Below, one piece after another: positions 1-7,301 of a stretch of 32,746 nt of DNA (position 1 is the first letter of the stretch; the number at the start of each line of letters is the position of its first letter). The notes beneath the pieces are model-generated. The model was not told the DNA's origin and did not search any database. It was given only the letters and a program-made list of their open reading frames with translations. Origin of the DNA: Motiliproteus sp048265065 (GTDB taxonomy: Bacteria; Pseudomonadota; Gammaproteobacteria; Pseudomonadales; Balneatricaceae). The position numbers and the translations under genes were made by a program. Where the stretch lies: assembly GCA_048265065.1 (NCBI GenBank), contig JBLXCH010000027.1, positions 1 to 32,746 on the forward strand, written 5' to 3'.

Positions 1-15
1 CCTTAAACACGAAGC

Positions 16-65
16 ATTACATCCTGTAATCTGTCACATCCTTGTTACAGTCGACATCCTGTCGG
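16..65. repeat. Three tandem short hairpins sharing an ACATCC-TGT core
   Basis: Three adjacent inverted repeats are visible. The first is ATTACA-TCC-TGTAAT at 16-30. The second is CTGTCACA-TCCT-TGTTACAG at 31-50, with one mismatch. The third is CGACA-TCC-TGTCG at 52-64. Each has the inner core ACA-TCC(T)-TGT, but the outer stem bases differ and still pair. That pattern suggests the folded shape is kept rather than the sequence. They lie about 80 bases beyond the 3' end of dtd, so they could be in its mRNA tail or be an intergenic repeat element. The next bases (77-87, ACAG-TAT-CTGT) form a weaker fourth hairpin. Function unknown. Confidence 0.6.
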
Positions 66-141
66 ACTTCGCAGACACAGTATCTGTTGCTAGCCCTCTG
101 CTGACTATAGGAAATAATCCTATTTTAGCGGCCACTAATAT

Positions 142-579
142 TTATGTTTCAAGCAGAAAGGTTACAGGTCCGTCGTTAAGTAGGCTGACTTTCATATCTG
201 CGCCGAACTGCCCCGTTTGGACTAGGGCTATTTCCTTTTTGGCGGTGTTAATAAAGTCATGGTAGAGCGCTTCAGCAAGCTCAGGAGCTGCTGCTGAAGA
301 GAAGCTAGGGCGTAACCCTTTTTTAGTGTCAGCGGCTAATGTGAATTGAGATACGACTAATAAACCGCCTTGTATGTCTTTTAGGCTAAGGTTCATTTTC
401 TCGTCTTTATCGGGAAATATACGATAGCTGATGGCTTTGTTTAAGAGCTTCGTTGCTTCAGCTGGCGTATCATTTTTTTCGACACCGAGAAGTAAAAGAA
501 TACCCTGGTCAATCGAACCTATCGTGTTGCCATCAACAGTGACAGACGCTTGGCTGACACGTTGTATCAGTGCCTTCAT
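142..579 (-). CDS. dtd: D-aminoacyl-tRNA deacylase
   Basis: This enzyme removes D-amino acids (and glycine from mischarged tRNA-Ala) from tRNA, a chiral proofreading step in the cytoplasm. The 145-aa product is the usual length. It has the two DTD signatures: the SQFTLAAD segment near residue 78, which supplies the Ser-Gln pair, and the C-terminal NDGPVTF segment with the Gly-cisPro dipeptide near residue 136. The start codon overlaps the stop of pip upstream by four bases (ATGA). Its own ribosome-binding site is weak, so translational coupling to pip is likely. Identity is secure from the motifs and length. Confidence 0.95.
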   Translation of the reverse strand: MKALIQRVSQASVTVDGNTIGSIDQGILLLLGVEKNDTPAEATKLLNKAISYRIFPDKDEKMNLSLKDIQGGLLVVSQFTLAADTKKGLRPSFSSAAAPELAEALYHDFINTAKKEIALVQTGQFGADMKVSLLNDGPVTFLLET

Positions 580-1541
580 CGTCCGAAAGGATACTGTAGC
601 CCAACAGCAAACTGTTTAGTGGCTTTAATTAAATTGTCGGTGATACCTTCTTCCATAGCGGAGTGCCCTGCGTCCCGAATAATGTGGAACTGTGCGTCCG
701 GAAGCTCCTCATGTAACGCCAGTGCTTGGTTGATAGGGCATACCATGTCGTAGCGACCATGAATGATAACAGTTGGGATTTTTTTGATTTTATGAGCGTC
801 GCGTAGAATCTGGTTTTCTTCCAAAAAGGCGTTATTGGCAAAGTAATGTGCTTCGATTCTAGCTAGTGCCAGAGCTACATGTGGGCTGTTAAAGTGCTGA
901 ACAATCCCCATGCTAGGCTCTAGGGTTGAGCAACGTGCTTCCCACACCGACCAAGCCTTAGCGGCGGCCATACGCGCTATTTCGTTTTCGCTACTGAGAA
1001 TGTCGTAATAAGCTTGAACCATGTTGTCGCGCTTATTGACAGGTATAGGCTTAACATAGGACTTCCAATAGTCTGGGAAGACATGATCTGCCCCTTTTTG
1101 ATAGAACCACGCAATATCTTGTTCTCGGCAAAGAAAGATACCTCGTAATATGAGCCCTGATACATGCTCAGGGTATTGTTGTGCATAGACCAAACTCAGT
1201 GTTGAGCCCCACGAGCCACCAAAAAGCAGCCATTGCTCTAATTCAAGGTGTTTACGTAAGGCTTCCATGTCACTGATAAGGTGTGCTGTTGTATTGTTTT
1301 CTAACGAGGCGTGAGGTTTGGACTTACCGCAGCCGCGCTGATCAAACAGAATAATTCGATAACGTTCTGGATCGAAGAAACGACGATTGACTTCGCTGGT
1401 TCCTCCGCCCGGACCACCATGAACAAATAGCACGGGGATGCCATCGGGGTTGCCGCTTTCTTCAAAATACAACTCATGACCGTCAGTGACTGGAAGCTTA
1501 CTGCGTTCGTAGGGCTGGATTTCGGGATAAAGCGTTAGCAT
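576..1541 (-). CDS. pip: Proline iminopeptidase (alpha/beta hydrolase, peptidase family S33)
   Basis: The enzyme releases N-terminal proline from peptides in the cytoplasm. The 321-aa product has the usual length for the bacterial Pip family. It carries the oxyanion-loop motif HGGPGGG at residues 41-47 and DQRGCGKS at 67-74. The nucleophile elbow GGSWGS has catalytic Ser110. The Asp in HGRYDMVCP and the His in DAGHSAMEEG probably complete the triad. An AGGGTGA ribosome-binding site lies six bases before the ATG. It forms a two-gene unit with dtd, which it overlaps. A pip-dtd pair is also known in pseudomonads. Confidence 0.94.
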   Translation of the reverse strand: MLTLYPEIQPYERSKLPVTDGHELYFEESGNPDGIPVLFVHGGPGGGTSEVNRRFFDPERYRIILFDQRGCGKSKPHASLENNTTAHLISDMEALRKHLELEQWLLFGGSWGSTLSLVYAQQYPEHVSGLILRGIFLCREQDIAWFYQKGADHVFPDYWKSYVKPIPVNKRDNMVQAYYDILSSENEIARMAAAKAWSVWEARCSTLEPSMGIVQHFNSPHVALALARIEAHYFANNAFLEENQILRDAHKIKKIPTVIIHGRYDMVCPINQALALHEELPDAQFHIIRDAGHSAMEEGITDNLIKATKQFAVGLQYPFGR

Positions 1542-1591
1542 GGCATCACCCTATGTCTATTAATGACTAGAAGTATTAATGGCGAAAATGA

Positions 1592-1631
1592 ATGTACAAC
1601 TGCCTTCTGCAAGGAGGAGGCAATTGTACAT
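1592..1631 (-). terminator. Hairpin after typA, possible terminator
   Basis: A 14-base inverted repeat with one mismatch (arms 1592-1605 and 1618-1631, 12-base loop) lies 24 bases beyond the typA stop codon. Read on the minus strand it is followed by TCATTTTC, which is only a weak U-tract. It could end typA transcripts before pip, or it could be a structured 5' leader element of pip. Confidence 0.4.
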
Positions 1632-1654
1632 GGAAGTGAGCGTTATACGGAAGA

Positions 1655-3478
1655 TTAGCTCCGTGAAGAGCGCTTACGTTCATTCTCTTTTAGGTGCTTT
1701 TTGCGTAGACGAATAAAGTTAGGGGTAACCTCGACTAACTCATCATCTTCAATAAAGTCCAATGCTTGCTCAAGGGTAAAGCGAATAGGCGTGGTTAGTA
1801 GAAGGTTCTCGTCAGTACCAGACGCACGGACGTTTGTGAGCTGCTTCGCCTTAGTGGGGTTTACCGTTAGGTCGTTGCTGCGGCTATGAATACCGACAAT
1901 GACGCCTTCATAAATGTCGATGTTCGGCTCGATGATTAAACGACCACGACTTTGTAAGGTAAATAGTGAGTATGTTAAGGCTTTGCCTGAGCTGTTTGAA
2001 ATCAACACACCGTTATTACGGCTGGTGACTTCACCTTCTTTCACCGGACCGTAGTGGTCGAAGACCGAAGTCATGATGCCTGAACCGGATGTCATGGTTA
2101 GGAATTGGCTACGGAAGCCAATTAGACCCCGTGAAGGAATAATAAACTCAAGACGGACACGACCTTTACCGTCGACTTCCATGTTGGTCATTTCTGCTTT
2201 ACGCAGACCAAGCTCTTCAATGATGCTGCCTTGATGTTGATCTTCAACATCAATCATCACGTTTTCGTATGGTTCTTGAACTTCGCCATCAACCACTTTC
2301 TGAATAACTTCTGGGCGAGACACGCCAAGCTCAAAGCCTTCGCGACGCATAGTCTCAATCAATACAGACAAGTGAAGTTCGCCACGACCCGCAACCACAA
2401 ACTTATCGGGGGAGTCACCCTCCTCAACACGCAAGGCAACGTTATGAATTAACTCACGGTCTAAGCGGTCTCTGATGTTACGGCTAGTCACAAACTTGCC
2501 GTCTTGGCCACAGAAAGGAGAATCGTTAACCTGGAATGTCATCGATACTGTTGGTTCATCTACCGATAATGCTGGCAATGCTTCTACGTTATCTGGATCG
2601 CATAATGTGTCTGAAATATTGAGCTTATCGATACCTGTGACACAAACGATATCACCCGCTTGCGCTGAATCTACATCGACACGCTCTAAACCGTGGTAAC
2701 CCATAATTTTCAAAATGCGTCCGGTACGTACTTTGCCGTCACGATCAATCACTTTTACAGGCATGTTGATTTTTGCGGTGCCACGTTTAACACGACCCAC
2801 ACCGATAACACCGAGGTAGCTGTTGTAATCTAATGCGGAAATTTGCATTTGGAATGGGCCAGCAGCATCAACTTTTGGCGCAGAAACATGCTCCAGAATG
2901 GCTTGGAACAAAGGTGTCATGTCATCAGCCATGTCTTCAGGATCAAGACCGGCAATACCGTTTAATGCTGATGCGTAAACAACAGGAAAATCAAGCTGTT
3001 CATCCGTTGCGCCTAAGCTATCGAAAAGATCGAAAACTTGGTCCATTACCCAATCTGGGCGGGCGCCTGGACGGTCAATCTTATTGATAACAACAATAGG
3101 ACTCAGGCCTTGGGCGAATGCTTTTGAGGTTACAAAACGCGTTTGTGGCATCGGGCCATCAACGGCATCAACCAGCAACAGCACAGAGTCAACCATCGAA
3201 AGTACGCGTTCCACTTCACCACCGAAGTCGGCGTGCCCCGGAGTGTCTACAATGTTAATGCGGTTGTCGTTCCAGCGTATGGCTGTGTTTTTAGCGAGAA
3301 TGGTGATCCCACGCTCTTTTTCTTGGTCATTGGAGTCCATGACACGTTCAGCACCTTCATCACGACGGCCCAAAGTACCGGATTGAGAAAGGAGTTTATC
3401 AACTAGGGTCGTTTTGCCGTGGTCGACGTGTGCAATGATTGCGACATTGCGCAAGTCTTGAATTGAAGGTGTGCTCAT
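1655..3478 (-). CDS. typA: Ribosome-associated GTPase TypA/BipA
   Basis: A translational GTPase that binds the 70S ribosome and helps 50S assembly and stress or low-temperature growth. From the ATG at 3478 the product is 607 aa, the family length, beginning MSTPSIQDLRNVAIIAHVD. The G1 motif AHVDHGKTT, the G2-region RGITI, DTPGHADFGGEV (G3) and NKIDRPGARP (G4) are all present. EF-G-like domains follow, and the TypA-specific C-terminus contains the conserved SRGLIGFRSQF and RSRG/NPTKAKQLTN segments. In-frame upstream ATGs at 3508 and 3529 would add 10 or 17 residues but lack a ribosome-binding site and the family N-terminus. The ribosome-binding site of the chosen start is itself weak. An antiporter gene lies upstream on the same strand. 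Confidence 0.96.
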   Translation of the reverse strand: MSTPSIQDLRNVAIIAHVDHGKTTLVDKLLSQSGTLGRRDEGAERVMDSNDQEKERGITILAKNTAIRWNDNRINIVDTPGHADFGGEVERVLSMVDSVLLLVDAVDGPMPQTRFVTSKAFAQGLSPIVVINKIDRPGARPDWVMDQVFDLFDSLGATDEQLDFPVVYASALNGIAGLDPEDMADDMTPLFQAILEHVSAPKVDAAGPFQMQISALDYNSYLGVIGVGRVKRGTAKINMPVKVIDRDGKVRTGRILKIMGYHGLERVDVDSAQAGDIVCVTGIDKLNISDTLCDPDNVEALPALSVDEPTVSMTFQVNDSPFCGQDGKFVTSRNIRDRLDRELIHNVALRVEEGDSPDKFVVAGRGELHLSVLIETMRREGFELGVSRPEVIQKVVDGEVQEPYENVMIDVEDQHQGSIIEELGLRKAEMTNMEVDGKGRVRLEFIIPSRGLIGFRSQFLTMTSGSGIMTSVFDHYGPVKEGEVTSRNNGVLISNSSGKALTYSLFTLQSRGRLIIEPNIDIYEGVIVGIHSRSNDLTVNPTKAKQLTNVRASGTDENLLLTTPIRFTLEQALDFIEDDELVEVTPNFIRLRKKHLKENERKRSSRS

Positions 3479-3570
3479 AACAAAGGGTTCTTTTCTAGGG
3501 GTGGACATCTGCCAATAGGGCTGTCGCAAAGCGGGCTATTTTAACAGGATGCATGTGTCACGAAAATGAA

Positions 3571-5202
3571 TTACTTAAGAGAATCTGTGCTTTCGTCTTC
3601 AATTACCGCCCCTGCGAGTGCTAAAGCGGCTTCTTCAAGGCTATCAATCGGCAAATCGACACCAATTTCCACTAATTCAGCTTTTAGTTGTAGGTTAGCG
3701 ACGCAAACAAGAATTGGAACATCGGGTGCAACTTGGCGAATAGATTGCGCTACTAAGAGGATTCTCTGCTCGTTACTCATGGCAATAATGACTGCTCGTG
3801 CTTCTTCAACGTGCATGGCTTCAAGTAGCTGTCGTTGTGCCGCGTTACCGTAGATCACGGGCAAGCCTTTTTGCTCCGCTTCTCGGTAGCTTCGGTTGTC
3901 GTATTCTACACCGATATAAGGAATTGACGCTTTTGCTAGGTGGGAAGCCACGCGGGTTCCATAGTGTCCAAAGCCACAGATGATGACTTGTTGATCGTCA
4001 ATCAGTGGTAAGTTGGTACTGTCGGCGTCGGTTTCAGTGTCGATTTTTTTGATGACTCGTAGCGTGATCTTATCAAGTGCACGAAAGATGAATGGGGTCA
4101 TCATCATGGTTAAAACAATCGCCATGATAAGGGTCTGCCCCATTTCAGCACTCATGAATAGATTGTTATTCTGAGCTGTTTCGAAAACCACGAAGGAAAA
4201 CTCGCCGCATTGGGCGAGCAGTAAGGCGGTTTTTAAAGAGGTAGAAGGACCTTGGAAAAAGCGCATCAGAATAAATAGCACACTCGCTTTTACGGCGAGC
4301 AGCAAGACCATGACCAAGATGATCGAGAATAGATTCTGAATAACGAAGGTCAGGTCGACTTGAAAACCTACGCTGATAAAGAAAACGCCCAGCAGTAAAT
4401 CCCTAAAAGGGGTTAAGTCAGCTTCGACTTGGTGTTTGTAGTGGGTTTCAGAAATGATCATGCCCGCGAGAAAGGCGCCTAATGAGTAGGAAAGTCCCAA
4501 AAAATGTGCAATATAAGCGACTCCGATAACAAATAGTAAAATGCTACCGATAAAAATCTCGTTAGATTTGCTACCCACAACATGCTTGAGAATATGGGGT
4601 GTTAAGCGCCGAGCACCGACAAAAACCAAAAGAAAGATCACCGATACGCTAATGGCTAAATCAATCATCATGGCGTCCAGCCCAGCGTTTTGGTCTGCAA
4701 ATATCGATACCATGATGAGGATGGGGATGACGGCTAAATCTTGGAAAAGTAAAATGCCAAGCGCGTTCCTACCGTAAGTGCGGGTAATCTGTCGTGAGCG
4801 GTTGAGTAAATTCAGCACGATTGCGGTAGAAGATAGCGACAACGAAAGGCTGATAATTAAGTTGGTTTTTTCAGGTAACGCAAAGCCCCAGTGGCCAATG
4901 GCAAAAAATAAGCTGGCGCTAGCTAGAACTTGGCAAGGCCCAAAAATAAAAACTTCTTTTCTCATTAACCTGAGCTTTTTAGGGGAAAACTCAAGCCCGA
5001 TCGTGAACATCAAAAAAACAATGCCAAATTCTGCAATCAATTCGAGACTATGGCTGTCTTCAATGTTAAAGCTGGCGCCGACGATAACGCCGGTGAGTAT
5101 GTAGCCAATCACTGTTTCAATTTGGAGCTTTTTAAGAAACAGATTAATGATTAGCGCAACGGCGGCGCAAAATATTACGATTGCAAGTGGATTTTCCATC
5201 AT
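3571..5202 (-). CDS. CPA2-family monovalent cation:proton antiporter (KefB/YbaL-like)
   Basis: An inner-membrane antiporter that likely exchanges K+ or Na+ for H+. The 543-aa product starts with about 12 hydrophobic segments (residues 5-375) typical of the Na+/H+ exchanger fold. It includes the segment around GAFLAGMIISETHYKHQVE found in KefB/KefC relatives. A soluble RCK (TrkA-N) domain follows from about residue 400, with the nucleotide-binding motif ICGFGHYGTRVA and a downstream acidic residue (GVEYD). No TrkA-C domain is visible, so it resembles KefB/KefC/YbaL rather than full-length ligand-gated forms. The start is one of two consecutive ATGs (5200-5202 or 5197-5199) without a strong ribosome-binding site. 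It is transcribed divergently from glnA. Ion specificity cannot be read from sequence. Confidence 0.88.
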   Translation of the reverse strand: MMENPLAIVIFCAAVALIINLFLKKLQIETVIGYILTGVIVGASFNIEDSHSLELIAEFGIVFLMFTIGLEFSPKKLRLMRKEVFIFGPCQVLASASLFFAIGHWGFALPEKTNLIISLSLSLSSTAIVLNLLNRSRQITRTYGRNALGILLFQDLAVIPILIMVSIFADQNAGLDAMMIDLAISVSVIFLLVFVGARRLTPHILKHVVGSKSNEIFIGSILLFVIGVAYIAHFLGLSYSLGAFLAGMIISETHYKHQVEADLTPFRDLLLGVFFISVGFQVDLTFVIQNLFSIILVMVLLLAVKASVLFILMRFFQGPSTSLKTALLLAQCGEFSFVVFETAQNNNLFMSAEMGQTLIMAIVLTMMMTPFIFRALDKITLRVIKKIDTETDADSTNLPLIDDQQVIICGFGHYGTRVASHLAKASIPYIGVEYDNRSYREAEQKGLPVIYGNAAQRQLLEAMHVEEARAVIIAMSNEQRILLVAQSIRQVAPDVPILVCVANLQLKAELVEIGVDLPIDSLEEAALALAGAVIEDESTDSLK

Positions 5203-5342
5203 CGACTAGAGTGCTCAGTGAGTACTAACTGTTAGACTAGTGATAGTAGTTGTTATCGAGTAAAAGCTGAAGTGATCGGAATAAAAGCATTGATTAAGAC
5301 CCTCGTAATCGCGTAGTTTATTTGCCACTCGGTAACAGAATT

Positions 5343-5359
5343 TGCTTCACATTGGCGCA
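5343..5359 (+). promoter_or_regulatory. Candidate NtrC enhancer site 1 for glnA
   Basis: TGCTTCA-CAT-TGGCGCA matches 11 of the 14 specified positions of the enteric NtrC consensus TGCACCA-N3-TGGTGCA. Its centre is about 157 bases upstream of the predicted glnA start site. That is close to the -140 enhancer site known in enteric bacteria. This is a prediction by eye. Confidence 0.55.
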
Positions 5360-5401
5360 CTACGGTATTCATGCTTTATTTTGATGCGTTATTTTGCTTT
5401 G

Positions 5402-5418
5402 TGCGCATTTTTGGTGCT
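5402..5418 (+). promoter_or_regulatory. Candidate NtrC enhancer site 2 for glnA
   Basis: TGCGCAT-TTT-TGGTGCT matches 10 of 14 specified positions of the NtrC consensus, with a perfect TGGTGC half-site. It is centred about 98 bases upstream of the predicted start site, near the -108 site of enteric glnA. A further isolated TGGTGC half-site lies at 5435-5440. Confidence 0.55.
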
Positions 5419-5481
5419 GTTGCCGTTTTTGTTTTGGTGCTTGAACGAGTGAATACGGTGGTGTCACCCTGGTTGCATGGC

Positions 5482-5497
5482 TGGCATGGCAATTGCT
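5482..5497 (+). promoter_or_regulatory. Sigma-54 promoter of glnA
   Basis: TGGCATGGCAATTGCT fits the sigma-54 consensus TGGCAC-N5-TTGCW. The invariant GG (5483-5484) and GC (5495-5496) are separated by exactly ten bases. Transcription would start near 5508, about 114 bases before the glnA ATG. Because glnA is the classic NtrC/sigma-54 target and ntrBC lie just downstream, the assignment is strong. Confidence 0.82.
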
Positions 5498-5621
5498 TTA
5501 GACTCAGTCAACGCTTAAAAAGCTAATTGACTAAGCTGCAACGGTAGGCAGTAGTTCGCAACCGATGCTTAGTTACTGAACAAATTATTATCTAGCTCAA
5601 CATTAATCGGAGTGATTAGTT

Positions 5622-7025
5622 ATGTCGAAGACTCTAGGTCTTATTCAAGAAAGTGAAGCGCGTTGGGTAGACCTACGTTTCACTGATACAAAGGGTAAAG
5701 AGCAGCACGTTACTATCCCATCATCAGAAGTTGATGAAGACTTCTTTGTTGAAGGCAAAATGTTTGACGGTTCTTCAATCGCTGGTTGGAAGGGAATCAA
5801 TGAGTCTGACATGATTTTGATGCCTGATGATGAAGCATCGATCCTTGACCCGTTCACTGAAGATGCAACTGTGATCGTGCGTTGTAACATTGTTGAGCCA
5901 ACGACTGGTCAAGGCTATGAGCGTGATCCACGCTCTGTTGCTTCACGTGCAGAAGCATACCTAAAGTCTACAGGTATCGGTGATAGCGCACTGTTCGGTC
6001 CAGAGCCTGAGTTCTTCGTTTTTGACGACGTAAAATGGAAGGCAGACATCAGTGGTGCAAGCTACGCGATCAACTCCGAAGAAGCGGCATGGTCTAACGA
6101 TGCAACTATCGAAGGTGGTAACACGGCTCACCGTCCAAATGTAAAAGGTGGTTATTTCCCTGTTCCTCCTGTTGATTCATTGCATGACGTTCGTGCGGCA
6201 ATGTGTGACGCAATGACAGCAATGGGTCTTGAGATTGAAGTTCACCACCATGAAGTAGGTACTGCTGGTCAGTGCGAAATCGGTGTTGGCGCTAATACAT
6301 TAGTTAGCAAGGCTGATGAAGTTCAGGTCTTGAAATACTGTGTTCACAACGTTGCTCATTCATACGGTAAAACAGCAACCTTTATGCCTAAGCCATTAGT
6401 TGGCGATAACGGTTCTGGTATGCACGTACATATGTCTATCTCTAAAGATGGCGTGAACCAATTTACGGGTGAAGTTTACGGTGGCTTGAGTGAAATGGCT
6501 TTGTTTGCGATCGGTGGTGTTATTAAGCACGCTAAAGCAATCAACGCATTTGCTAATGCATCAACCAACTCTTATAAGCGTTTGGTCCCAGGTTTTGAAG
6601 CACCAGTTATGCTAGCTTACTCGGCGCGTAACCGTTCTGCTTCTATCCGTATTCCTTACGTTACTAATCCTAAAGGCGCTCGTGTTGAGTTCCGTTTCCC
6701 TGATCCATCATCAAACCCGTACCTATGTTTCGCGTCTCTTATGATGGCGGCAATTGACGGTATCCAGAACAAGATTCACCCTGGTGATGCAGCGGATAAA
6801 GATTTATATGACCTACCTCCAGAAGAAGCGGCTGAAATTCCAACAGTATGTTCTAGCTTAGAGCAGGCGCTTGATGCGTTGGATTCTGATCGTGACTTCT
6901 TGACAGCGGGTAACGTTTTCACCAATGACATGATTGATGCTTACATTGCATTGAAGCAGCAAGACATTGAATTGTTGAACATGACAACTCACCCAGTTGA
7001 GTTTGGTATGTACTACAGCGTGTAA
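5622..7025 (+). CDS. glnA: Glutamine synthetase, type I
   Basis: Makes glutamine from glutamate, ammonia and ATP, the main entry of ammonium at low supply; it acts as a cytoplasmic dodecamer. The 467-aa product has the family landmarks: MFDGSSIAGW near the N-terminus, GPEPEFFVFD with metal-ligand Glu residues, GSGMHVHMSI, and RSASIRIP. The adenylylation-site segment is KDLYDLPPEE with Tyr396, so control by adenylylation is expected (GSI-beta). A CGGAGTG ribosome-binding site precedes the ATG. A sigma-54 promoter and NtrC-type sites lie upstream and a strong terminator lies downstream. The last 15 bases, including the stop codon, are repeated directly after the gene. Confidence 0.98.
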   Translation: MSKTLGLIQESEARWVDLRFTDTKGKEQHVTIPSSEVDEDFFVEGKMFDGSSIAGWKGINESDMILMPDDEASILDPFTEDATVIVRCNIVEPTTGQGYERDPRSVASRAEAYLKSTGIGDSALFGPEPEFFVFDDVKWKADISGASYAINSEEAAWSNDATIEGGNTAHRPNVKGGYFPVPPVDSLHDVRAAMCDAMTAMGLEIEVHHHEVGTAGQCEIGVGANTLVSKADEVQVLKYCVHNVAHSYGKTATFMPKPLVGDNGSGMHVHMSISKDGVNQFTGEVYGGLSEMALFAIGGVIKHAKAINAFANASTNSYKRLVPGFEAPVMLAYSARNRSASIRIPYVTNPKGARVEFRFPDPSSNPYLCFASLMMAAIDGIQNKIHPGDAADKDLYDLPPEEAAEIPTVCSSLEQALDALDSDRDFLTAGNVFTNDMIDAYIALKQQDIELLNMTTHPVEFGMYYSV

Positions 7026-7041
7026 TTACTACAGCGTGTAA
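7011..7041 (+). repeat. Tandem duplication of the glnA 3' end
   Basis: TACTACAGCGTGTAA occurs at 7011-7025 (the last codons and stop of glnA) and again at 7027-7041, a 16-base period. The second copy is outside the reading frame's end and does not change the protein. It looks like a recent slippage or duplication event. Confidence 0.85.
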
Positions 7042-7060
7042 GTAGAAACGTAGCTCTAAT

Positions 7061-7089
7061 AAAGGCCTCCAATAGGAGGTCTTTTTTTT
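7061..7089 (+). terminator. Rho-independent terminator of glnA
   Basis: A ten-pair stem (AAAGGCCTCC, loop AATA, GGAGGTCTTT, with one G-U pair) runs straight into eight T residues. It should separate glnA from the glnLG transcript, leaving glnLG mostly to its own promoter. Confidence 0.88.
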
Positions 7090-7129
7090 GCCTGTATTTA
7101 TGCGTAATCATGGTACGCTAATTTTCGGC

Positions 7130-7144
7130 GCACTATTTCAGTGC
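7130..7144 (+). promoter_or_regulatory. Candidate NtrC operator upstream of glnL
   Basis: GCACTATTTCAGTGC is a perfect inverted repeat with the NtrC core GCAC-N7-GTGC. It lies about 160 bases before glnL. In enteric bacteria NtrC represses its own glnL promoter through such a site, and the same role is inferred here. A second, weaker inverted repeat (GCGTA at 7102-7106 with TACGC at 7114-7118) is just upstream. Confidence 0.55.
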
Positions 7145-7301
7145 TTTAAGTGCGATATGGTCTTTCTATCACTGATGTTTTTCTTAATAATATCCTATAT
7201 AACAATAGGTTATGTCTGTAATTTGTGTTGGTTCGTTTCTTGCTAGTTAATGTGTAACGACGTTTTGATGAATTATTAAAGCGCTACCAAGGGTTAAATC
7301 A

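Larger units (their letters stand above)
5203..5621. other. Divergent intergenic region between antiporter and glnA
   Basis: This 419-base gap holds no convincing gene. Its right half contains the glnA control elements: two candidate NtrC sites and a sigma-54 promoter, annotated separately. The left part (5203-5340) should carry the promoter of the minus-strand antiporter, but I see no clear -35/-10 pair there. The region from the sigma-54 promoter to the glnA start makes a leader of about 114 bases. Confidence 0.7.

Noticed and set aside
16..65. CRISPR-like repeats at the left edge
   Set aside because: Units are only 13-20 bases, contiguous, self-complementary and without spacers.
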